From the NCBI GenBank assembly GCA_900696515.1, contig CAADGK010000052.1, forward strand, positions 17,114-81,113: a stretch of DNA of 64,000 nt. Direction: 5' to 3'. Source of the stretch: an uncultured Nitrosospira sp. (GTDB lineage: Bacteria > Nitrospirota > Nitrospiria > Nitrospirales > Nitrospiraceae). A program made the position numbers and the translations under genes. The notes under the pieces are model-generated. The model was not told the DNA's origin. It searched no databases and saw only the letters and a program-made list of their open reading frames with translations. Below are positions 25,294 to 31,775 of this stretch, piece after piece (positions within the stretch are counted from its first letter, which is position 1; every line of letters begins with the position of its first letter).

Positions 25294-25743
25294 CTAGCTG
25301 ATCCTGTTCAATGCCTGTTTCTTCTGCTTCGCCTCTCTGAAAAATGTGAGGCCCGCCTGCTGAACCTCCTGATAGGGCAGTAACCATACCAAGGATTCGT
25401 CGTGAAGATCGCCGACTTGAATACGATTGCCCCAGGGGTCGCGGAAGTCACAGCGGAAGTCCGGATGGAGCTTCAATTTGTATTTCTTCGTCAGCTTCTG
25501 CCGAACTTCTTTGATCTGATTCGCATCACGGACCATGAGCCCGAAGTGTTTGGCCCGATCCGGCTGCAATGTCTCGACCTCAAAAATGGCCATGAACTGA
25601 TGCTCGCCCAGTTTGCAAAAGGCCGCCCCTTCCCCGCCGCGCAACATCTTCAGGCCGAATACATCCTCATAGAACTTCACCGCCTTCTTGGCATCGGTCA
25701 CTTCAATCACGATGTGGTTACAACCATAGACCTGAACAGCCAT
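25294..25743 (-). CDS. VOC-family (glyoxalase-like) protein
   Basis: The 149-residue protein opens with YGCNHIVIEVTDAKKAVKFYEDVFGLKML and has a second module with KHFGLMVRDANQIKEVRQKL and FRDPWGNRIQVGDLHDE. The His (NHIVIEV, KHFGLM) and Gln/Glu positions fit a metal site, but the reaction is unknown. Its ATG shares a base with the stop of the DsbA-like gene (TAATG), so these two are translationally coupled. It differs clearly from the VOC protein at 24267, so it is not a recent duplicate. Confidence 0.85.
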   Translation of the reverse strand: MAVQVYGCNHIVIEVTDAKKAVKFYEDVFGLKMLRGGEGAAFCKLGEHQFMAIFEVETLQPDRAKHFGLMVRDANQIKEVRQKLTKKYKLKLHPDFRCDFRDPWGNRIQVGDLHDESLVWLLPYQEVQQAGLTFFREAKQKKQALNRIS

Positions 25744-26438
25744 TACACACCTGCCTTTCCGACCACCGAGCCGGCTTTGATCTGCCTGAAGGCAGCCAAG
25801 AACCGTTCCGGAGGTTGTGCTCCGGAGAGCGCATGGGTTCCATTGATCACGAAATAGGGAACCGCGCGAATGCCCAAGCGATGGCCAGCTGCTTCCTCTG
25901 CCTTCACGGTTTCCATCCCTTCATCGCCCGCAAGGAACGGCTCGATGACTGTTCGCTCCAACCCCGCCCGGGCGGCGGCTCGGGACAAGATCTCGAGATT
26001 GCCGATGTCTCTGCCCTCCAAGAAGTACTCGCGAAAGAGCGTTTCGACTATCGCATCCTGTTTGCCATGGCGCCCCGCCATCCAGATAAGTCGATGGGCG
26101 GCAAATGTGTTGGGCGTGCGAGCAATTCGCTCAAACGCGAAGGGGATGCTCTCTTCGGCACCGGCTTTCGCCACTTGGTCATAGATGGCTTGAGCAGCCC
26201 CAGGACCACCGAACTTCGCTTCAAGGTACTGCCGCCGACCCATCCCTTGTTGCGGCATCGTCGGATTCAGCTGAAACGGCCTCCAGGAAATCTTAACCGG
26301 CACAGCGCGGTCCCATTGCGCGATCGCCCGCTCCAGCCGTCTCTTGCCCACAAAACACCAGGGGCAGATCACATCCGAATAGACATCGATCTCAAGTGCC
26401 GAGCTCTTCTCACCCACGTTCTCCCTACCTTCCTCCAT
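25743..26438 (-). CDS. DsbA-family oxidoreductase (FrnE-like)
   Basis: A 231-residue thioredoxin-fold protein with CPWC at residues 25-28 (IDVYSDVICPWCFVGKRRLE), a long helical insertion, and the cis-Pro segment GIRAVPYFVING. There is no signal peptide, so it is cytoplasmic like FrnE/2-hydroxychromene-2-carboxylate isomerase relatives that act in disulfide or glutathione-type chemistry. An ATG at 26447 directly abuts GAGGAG; the next ATG at 26438 has better spacing and is used. Downstream it overlaps the VOC gene. Confidence 0.9.
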   Translation of the reverse strand: MEEGRENVGEKSSALEIDVYSDVICPWCFVGKRRLERAIAQWDRAVPVKISWRPFQLNPTMPQQGMGRRQYLEAKFGGPGAAQAIYDQVAKAGAEESIPFAFERIARTPNTFAAHRLIWMAGRHGKQDAIVETLFREYFLEGRDIGNLEILSRAAARAGLERTVIEPFLAGDEGMETVKAEEAAGHRLGIRAVPYFVINGTHALSGAQPPERFLAAFRQIKAGSVVGKAGV

Positions 26439-26453
26439 CCCTTTCATCTCCTC

Positions 26454-26470
26454 GCGAAATACGTTTCACG
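26454..26470. repeat. Dispersed repeat, A-TACGTTTCACG family
   Basis: GCGAAATACGTTTCACG resembles copies at 53367-53383 (exact ATACGTTTCACG core) and 60171-60187 (one change in the core). All are intergenic. This copy lies between the pirin and DsbA-like genes. Confidence 0.5.
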
Positions 26471-26481
26471 ACCGACGAATA

Positions 26482-27366
26482 TCATGACAGATGTCCCATC
26501 TTGCCCGCCTTGTAATCCTCGACGGCTTGGACGAGTTCAAGTTTGGTGTTCATGACAAACGGACCATAGCGCGCAATCGGCTCCCCGATCGGTTGCCCGC
26601 TCAAGATCAGAATTCGGCTGTCTTCACGAGCTTCGATGACCACCAACGACCCGTTTCGCCGACACACGATCAATTCCGCTTCCTCGGCGTCCCTCGAGCC
26701 ATTCATGGAAACCAGGCCCTGCACCACGAAGACAGATGTATTGTGCCCGTCAGGCAAATTCAGTTTTGCACGATGGCCGGCAACTACCGCCAGGTCATAA
26801 AGTTCGACCGGGGTAACGGTATGAGCCGGCCCCTTTCGCCCTTGAAATGAACCGGCAATGACACGCACATGACCAGCCCCGCCCGCGAGCTCCGCCTTCG
26901 GGATCTCGGCGTTCAGAAGCGTTTGGTAACCCGGCGCCGACATTTTTCGGGACCGTGGCAGGTTCACCCAGAGTTGGATCGCTTGAAAGATCCCGCCCTT
27001 CCTCGCCCAATCAGCCTCATGCAGCTCTTCGTGCACGACCCCCGACGCTGCCGTCATCCATTGGACATCACCCGGGCCTATGACACCCGCATTGCCGGCG
27101 GAATCACGATGGGCCACTGCTCCCTGGTACATGATTGTCACCGTTTCAAACCCCCGGTGCGGGTGCTCACCGACACCACGAGGATGATCGGTCGGCCCAA
27201 AGATCTGCGGCCCCGCATAGTCCAGGAGGAGAAACGGATCGACAGCCTGGTCCAGCTCGTTGCTTGGAAACAGATTCCGCACGGGGAAACCATCTCCGAC
27301 CATATGGGCCGAGCCTGGCCGATAGACTCCGAGCACTTCTTTGGGAACCAGCGTACTGGTTGTCAT
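26482..27366 (-). CDS. Pirin family protein
   Basis: The 294-residue bicupin has the pirin N-domain: GFPVRNLFPSNELDQAVDPFLLLDYAGP, then GEHPHRGFETVTIMYQGAVAHRDSAGN and MTAASGVVHEELHE. The two His in HPHRG and those in VVHEELHE are the expected metal ligands. The C-cupin contains VELYDLAVVAGHRAKLNLPDGHN. Pirins include quercetinase-type dioxygenases; the activity here is open. ATG 27366 has AGGAGGG upstream; an in-frame longer start is rejected. Confidence 0.9.
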   Translation of the reverse strand: MTTSTLVPKEVLGVYRPGSAHMVGDGFPVRNLFPSNELDQAVDPFLLLDYAGPQIFGPTDHPRGVGEHPHRGFETVTIMYQGAVAHRDSAGNAGVIGPGDVQWMTAASGVVHEELHEADWARKGGIFQAIQLWVNLPRSRKMSAPGYQTLLNAEIPKAELAGGAGHVRVIAGSFQGRKGPAHTVTPVELYDLAVVAGHRAKLNLPDGHNTSVFVVQGLVSMNGSRDAEEAELIVCRRNGSLVVIEAREDSRILILSGQPIGEPIARYGPFVMNTKLELVQAVEDYKAGKMGHLS

Positions 27367-27472
27367 GATGCCCTCCTTGCTCCGCATCACTCCTGAATGT
27401 TTCTTCCGCACATACCGAGTCGGCGCCACGACCGTATTCGTCGCTCGCCGTGTGCCCTTCGATCTTGAGTTC

Positions 27473-27549
27473 AAGGTTTCATGTTCAAAGTTTCACGTTC
27501 CAAGTTCTCGGACGAGATGATACATGAAACTTGAAACCTGCAACCCTTG
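27473..27549. repeat. Inverted repeat of GTTTCA heptamers upstream of the pirin gene
   Basis: AAGGTTTCATG and AAAGTTTCACG (27473-27497) face CATGAAACTTGAAACCT (27533-27549) and can fold back with a 6-nt bulge. The stretch is rich in GTTTCA-type units like other intergenic repeats in this window. It lies between the pirin and NmrA-like genes, both on the minus strand. Confidence 0.55.
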
Positions 27550-27615
27550 TCCGACGCGCTTCACGAAATACACTGTCCAGGCGATCTCGTCACGCGTGAC
27601 CATGAATGCCCCTGA

Positions 27616-28473
27616 CTACACCATCCCCCGTACCGCTTCCGACAAGGTAACCGCACCCCGCACAAGCTTCGCCGGGAATTCATACCCAATCTCGCCCTTC
27701 GAGAAAGCGGTATACATTTCTTCAAAAAGCGTTGCCGCTTCGTCCGAAAACCCAAAGGATTTGAACGTCGGTACCACAGCGGTCAGAGGTGCCTGTTGCG
27801 CCGTGACCGGCTTGCCCAGCAGCTGACCCAGCGCGACGGCCACATCATCGGGACTGTATTCTGCTGGACCAGCCAGCTCCACGACTTCTTTCCCTCGTCC
27901 ACCGGCAATGAGCTGCTCCGCTGCAATTCGACCGATATCTTTTGTCGAAATCATCGGAATCTTGGCGTGAGGAGCAATGAACGTCGGTAGGCCCCCCTGG
28001 GCCTTCGCCGCTCCGATGACCGGTGCCCAATTTTCCATGAAGTAGGGCGGCCTCAGTATGGTGAGATGCCGCACAACACTGTCCAGTTTCCCTTCACCGT
28101 AATGAACCGCTCGGATGGGGCCTGTCCCGCTCGCCAACTGGCCACCGATGGAGGAGAGATACACGACGTGACTGACCCCGCTCTTCTTGACCGCCTCGGC
28201 TGCTTGATCCATGCGAGCCTGTTGATCCGACAACCAGGCCGCCGCCCCATAGTTCGGAGGCACCATGAGATAGACGCCCGTCGCACCAGCAAAAGCCTGT
28301 GCAAGGGCCGAGACTTCGTCCAGCGATGCCACAGCAACATCGGCCCCTTTCGCCTTCCACGCTGTGCCCTTGTCAGCCGAGCGGACGACAATCCGCACTG
28401 CCTGCTTCTTATTGAGCAATGTTTCCACCACCGCGGATCCCGTATTGCCTGTTGCCCCTACGACCACAAACAT
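27616..28473 (-). CDS. NmrA-like NAD(P)-binding protein
   Basis: The 285-residue atypical SDR begins with FVVVGATGNTGSAVVETLL, the GxxGxxG motif of NmrA/azoreductase-type proteins. It continues with VRIVVRSADKG, YLMVPPNYGA, VSHVVYLSSIGGQLASGTGPIRAVHYGEGKLD and TILRPPYFMENW. No Tyr-x-x-x-Lys pair is evident, consistent with a redox-sensing or quinone-reducing NmrA branch. ATG 28473 has GGGAGGGG upstream. Confidence 0.88.
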   Translation of the reverse strand: MFVVVGATGNTGSAVVETLLNKKQAVRIVVRSADKGTAWKAKGADVAVASLDEVSALAQAFAGATGVYLMVPPNYGAAAWLSDQQARMDQAAEAVKKSGVSHVVYLSSIGGQLASGTGPIRAVHYGEGKLDSVVRHLTILRPPYFMENWAPVIGAAKAQGGLPTFIAPHAKIPMISTKDIGRIAAEQLIAGGRGKEVVELAGPAEYSPDDVAVALGQLLGKPVTAQQAPLTAVVPTFKSFGFSDEAATLFEEMYTAFSKGEIGYEFPAKLVRGAVTLSEAVRGMV

Positions 28474-28778
28474 GATGCCCCTCCCTTGTTTCTTGAACCT
28501 CACTATGACCGACATTCACGGCTGCATGATGGTACCGGTGTCGGAGCGTGTAAACCACATCACGTCACTATCACCCCTCTGCCCATTCGCAACTTGCATT
28601 CCAGCCGGCTCGCTCCAGCATGACACTCACTATCTTGTTGGAATGTGTGGAGATTCGTGGACTTGATGTCGCAGGGAAAGCAACGAGCCCTCTCGGCCGA
28701 GTGTCGACTGAGCGGCACCGTGCCGAACGGTCGGCGCCGATTTACCGATTCTCTGCTACGCTTGGCAAGGATAGGGTT

Positions 28779-29267
28779 ATGGCAACTATTCGTATAGCGG
28801 CTTGTTTGTCGATCACTGTCGCCATGGCATGGTCGCCTTTCCCGCCACCGGGAACGGCATCAGACGATCTCCCCCGATCATCTCGCGTTGGACCATTGGG
28901 AACTCCGCGCTTCTCATACGAACAGGTTTCCATCAGCACGCTGCTAGCATACCCGGATCGCTACCAGATGAGAGATGTCAGGCTGACCGGTACCATCACG
29001 GCGATGCAGACGGAAGTCGTGACGAATCGGATGATCTGTGGAGCAGCTCATGAGCGAACGGTGCTGACCGTTGAAGACGACAGCGGGCAGATTGAGGTGA
29101 TCGATCAAGGAGCCTGTGGGAAGAATTTGAGTGCCTTGAAAGCGCCGATGGTCAAGGTCGGAGAACAGATTGATCTGCTTGTACAGATTATGGTGACGAA
29201 GAATCCAGAGTCCCGAGAAGCAGTAGTGGAAACGACGGTACGGTTCCTGGACCGTGTGCGACACTGA
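28779..29267 (+). CDS. Secreted OB-fold-like protein
   Basis: A 162-residue protein with a signal peptide (ATIRIAACLSITVAMAWS), then a proline-rich linker and a ~110-residue beta-rich domain: YPDRYQMRDVRLTGTITAMQTEV, ERTVLTVEDDSGQIEVIDQGACG, VGEQIDLLVQIMV. The pattern of vRLtGtI..mq, vtVeDdsGqIeV is OB-fold-like, as in periplasmic BOF/tRNA_anti-like proteins. Two Cys may form a disulfide. The longer open frame from 28620 lacks a plausible N-terminus. Function unknown. Confidence 0.7.
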   Translation: MATIRIAACLSITVAMAWSPFPPPGTASDDLPRSSRVGPLGTPRFSYEQVSISTLLAYPDRYQMRDVRLTGTITAMQTEVVTNRMICGAAHERTVLTVEDDSGQIEVIDQGACGKNLSALKAPMVKVGEQIDLLVQIMVTKNPESREAVVETTVRFLDRVRH

Positions 29268-29288
29268 ATGCCTTGCCGTAGCTGACTA

Positions 29289-29723
29289 TTACTCCCAGCC
29301 GCTGACTTCGTAACCCTTGTCCTTCAGGCACTTCGTCACGGCCTCAGCATAGGGTGGATCCGGCTCCAACGGTTTGAATGTTCCACCGAGAAGTCCGACC
29401 GTAAACCCTAGAGCACTCCCGGCGGCTGCTCCGATCGCCACCCCAACCAACCCTCCCCACGCCCCGGCCGATGCCCCGACTGCGCCCCCCAATGTGAGGC
29501 CCAGCACCGCTCCGGTTGCTGCATTGGTGGTTTGATTGGTCCCGTGCCCGAGTCCGGATTGTTCCGCTTGCCGCTGACAGAAGTCGATCTCTTGTTGCGC
29601 TAGCTGCCTGCCGTACAGGTGCAGTTGCTTATTGGATCGTAAGGTAGGCTGCGGCCCGGTACAGGCCGAAACCGCGAGGAGCAGCAGCATGGCGATCAGC
29701 CGCTGCGATGATCGATTGGCCAC
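29289..29723 (-). CDS. Glycine-zipper lipoprotein, copy 1
   Basis: A 144-residue protein starting at GTG 29723 (GAAGGGA upstream). The signal peptide ends LAVSAC (lipobox). A helical region (QLAQQEIDFCQRQAEQSG) precedes a glycine-zipper segment of ~45 residues (GAVLGLTLGGAVGASAGAWGG), probably membrane-associated. The C-terminus reads CLKDKGYEVSGWE. The same layout and ending occur in the neighbour at 30072, so the two are tandem paralogues. It is convergent with the OB-like gene. Confidence 0.8.
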   Translation of the reverse strand: MANRSSQRLIAMLLLLAVSACTGPQPTLRSNKQLHLYGRQLAQQEIDFCQRQAEQSGLGHGTNQTTNAATGAVLGLTLGGAVGASAGAWGGLVGVAIGAAAGSALGFTVGLLGGTFKPLEPDPPYAEAVTKCLKDKGYEVSGWE

Positions 29724-29874
29724 GACAATCCCTTCGGGTGCTCAGATTCCCTGTCTTCACTTCTCACCCTTTCCAGGAAATGTCGAGATTATTTCAAATT
29801 GTACACGTTGTCCGAGCATACTCCTTCTTCTACGGCTCACCTCTCAGATTGAGCACCAAGGTTGTTTTCATTTC

Positions 29875-29916
29875 GCGCATCCAACGAGGGCCTTCTGAGG
29901 CCGCGCGTTGGGCGAG
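29875..29916. repeat. Palindromic repeat element, copy A (CCAA/TTGG core)
   Basis: GCGC-AT-CCAACG (29875-29886) and GGCC (29889-29892) pair with GGCC (29899-29902) and CGTTGG-GCG (29906-29914) around a TTCTGA loop. The framework (GCGC, AT bulge, variable core, CGAG) matches the copies at 29991 and 63535, but the core differs and is complementary between the halves. It is intergenic, between the two glycine-zipper genes. Confidence 0.65.
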
Positions 29917-29962
29917 TATTATGTGCAATTGTTCCTTCCGATCCCCTCTCCCTCTTCTTTCC

Positions 29963-30063
29963 GCATAGACCGGACGGGTGAACACTCAACTGCGCGCATT
30001 GTCCGAGCACATTCTGATCGTGCGCGGACAGCGAGCACGAGTGTTCACCCGTCCGGTCTATGC
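29963..30063. repeat. Perfect 25-bp inverted repeat enclosing palindromic element copy B
   Basis: The arm 29963-29987 is the exact reverse complement of 30039-30063. Between them, 29991-30037 holds palindromic element B: TGCGCGC, AT bulge, TGTCCGAGCAC, a 9-nt loop containing TTCTGA, GTGCGCGGACA, GCGAGCA. The whole can fold into one hairpin of about 43 bp. Left and right arms start with GCATAGACC and end with GGTCTATGC. No open reading frame is inside, so it is not an intact insertion sequence; it could be a MITE-like or RNA element. Confidence 0.85.
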
Positions 30064-30071
30064 CTTCCCTC

Positions 30072-30506
30072 TCACTGCCATCCGGTCACGTCATACCCCT
30101 TCTCTTGTAAGCAACGATTGACGAAGCCAGTGTAGGCCTGGCTGGGCTGGGAAGGACCGGCAAAAGCATGGAAGAGGCCGGTTAAGAGCCCCCAAACCGC
30201 TCCGCCGGCTGCCCCGACCATTGAGCCCAGACCGGCCGACGCGCCGGAAATCGCTGCGCCCAAAGCCCCGCTTGCCGCGCCAGCGCCGGCACCAACGGCC
30301 GTATTCGTCGCCACACGCCCGACCGTGCCGCTGCTCTCCTCCGCGCCGGCCGACTCCGCCATGGCCTTGCAAGCTTCGATATCCTGCTCCGCAGTTTCTT
30401 TTCCTGCCGATTGCAAATGCGCGTTTGGATACAGCACCGGACGTGCACCGGAACAAGCCGAAATCGTCAGCGCGACGACGACGGCACTCAGTGTCATCCC
30501 CTTCAT
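30072..30506 (-). CDS. Glycine-zipper lipoprotein, copy 2
   Basis: The 144-residue product starts at ATG 30506, overlapping the DUF167 stop (ATGA). Its signal peptide ends LTISAC (lipobox). It then shows QSAGKETAEQDIEACKAMAESAG, a Gly/Ala-rich zipper of ~60 residues (GAGAGAASGALGAAISG), and the ending CLQEKGYDVTGWQ. Length and layout equal the protein at 29289, implying a tandem duplication. It is probably anchored in the outer membrane. Role unknown. Confidence 0.8.
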   Translation of the reverse strand: MKGMTLSAVVVALTISACSGARPVLYPNAHLQSAGKETAEQDIEACKAMAESAGAEESSGTVGRVATNTAVGAGAGAASGALGAAISGASAGLGSMVGAAGGAVWGLLTGLFHAFAGPSQPSQAYTGFVNRCLQEKGYDVTGWQ

Positions 30507-30829
30507 TGTTCCACCGTTCCTTTCGAGGCCTGTGGCAGCAAGCGAGCCACCAATACCTCCGCGGTGACTCCCCGGACACACAATCGCTTGCGTCGAGTCT
30601 CCGCTCCTCCTTGAATCTGAATCTGCGTTCGAGTGAGGGCACACCGGTCGGCGATAAAACGGATCAGCTCTTCATTGGCGGCGCCCTGGATCGCCCGAGC
30701 GGCGACACGGATCTTGATCGCATCTCCGTGTACTCCGACACATTCCGTTCGTGCCGCGTTGGGCTGAATATGCACGGTCAGGAGCACACCCCGCTCACTG
30801 TCTCGTGCAATCACAGGCAGGAGGTCCAC
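30503..30829 (-). CDS. DUF167 (YggU-type) protein
   Basis: The 108-residue protein has the DUF167 signature: GVLLTVHIQPNAARTECVGVHGDAIKIRVAARAIQGAANEELIRFIAD, with the conserved PNA, G-x-A-N-E-E/K segment and IQIQGGAETRRKRL. The family is widespread, small and of unknown function. The start is GTG 30829, 14 bp after the CbbQ stop, and its stop overlaps the lipoprotein start, so the three genes form one unit. Confidence 0.88.
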   Translation of the reverse strand: MDLLPVIARDSERGVLLTVHIQPNAARTECVGVHGDAIKIRVAARAIQGAANEELIRFIADRCALTRTQIQIQGGAETRRKRLCVRGVTAEVLVARLLPQASKGTVEQ

Positions 30830-30843
30830 ATGAGATAACGGAT

Positions 30844-31659
30844 TCAGAAGATGGCTTTGACGAGTTCGAGGATCGCCCGCTGCATATCCGCATCATCGGT
30901 AATCGGACGGGCAACGGCCACATCACACGCTCTCGCCGCCGGAACGCCCTGCTTGATCAACGTCCCGGCATAGATCAAGAGTCTGGTGCTGACGCCTTCT
31001 TCCAAACCGTGGTTTCTGAGATTGCGGACTTTTTGGCCGAGCTTGACCAAATTCGCCGCGATCATCGGTTCCACTTCTGCTTCACGTTGAATCACTCGTG
31101 ATTCGATGTCCGGAGCAGGGTAATCAAATTCGATCGCCATGAAACGCTGCTTCGTGCTTTGCTTCAAGTCTTTGAGCACACTTTGATACCCGGGATTGTA
31201 GGAGATCACCAGCATGAACTCGTCGGCAGCCTCCACGATCTGCCCCTTCTTTTCGATCGGGAGCACGCGCCGATCATCACTGAGAGGATGGATGATGACG
31301 GTCGTATCCTTTCGGGCTTCGACCACCTCATCGAGATACACGATGGCTCCGTGTTTCACTCCGACCGTCAACGGCCCGTCCATCCAGACCGTCTCCTGTC
31401 CCTTGAGGAGATACCGACCGACCAAGTCCGAGGCCGTCAGATCTTCATGACAGGCGACCGTGATCAACGGCCGACCGAGCGTGTAGGCCATGTACTGCAC
31501 AAACCTGGTCTTTCCGCAGCCGGTCGGCCCCTTAAGCATCACCGGCAGCTTCCGCTCAGCCGCGATGGTGAACAGCCCAACTTCGCCACAGACCTCGGCA
31601 TAAAACGGCTCATGCGGGATCCGATACTGCGCCACATCGATTTCGCGTACCTGTTGCAT
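30844..31659 (-). CDS. CbbQ/NirQ/NorQ-family AAA+ ATPase
   Basis: A 271-residue MoxR-type AAA+ protein. Walker A is GPTGCGKT (residues ~44-51), Walker [11 protein letters not shown] (~108-117); [18 protein letters not shown] and the sensor segment [12 protein letters not shown] follow. CbbQ/NorQ proteins usually work with a VWA-domain partner (CbbO/NorD) to activate Rubisco or nitric-oxide reductase. No such partner lies within this window, so its client is unknown. It leads a unit with DUF167 and a glycine-zipper lipoprotein. Confidence 0.9.
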   Translation of the reverse strand: MQQVREIDVAQYRIPHEPFYAEVCGEVGLFTIAAERKLPVMLKGPTGCGKTRFVQYMAYTLGRPLITVACHEDLTASDLVGRYLLKGQETVWMDGPLTVGVKHGAIVYLDEVVEARKDTTVIIHPLSDDRRVLPIEKKGQIVEAADEFMLVISYNPGYQSVLKDLKQSTKQRFMAIEFDYPAPDIESRVIQREAEVEPMIAANLVKLGQKVRNLRNHGLEEGVSTRLLIYAGTLIKQGVPAARACDVAVARPITDDADMQRAILELVKAIF

Positions 31660-31775
31660 GACTCCACGACCCTTAGGTTGAATGACGACCGGAAATCAGC
31701 CACGTACAGCCGGTCAATCACTTCTCACGATAAACGGAACAAAGCGCCAAGATCAAGTGAGGAGGGGTCCGGCCG

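Noticed and set aside
29963..30063. Insertion sequence defined by the 25-bp inverted repeats
   Set aside because: Only 51 bp lie between the arms, with no transposase and no clear target duplication.
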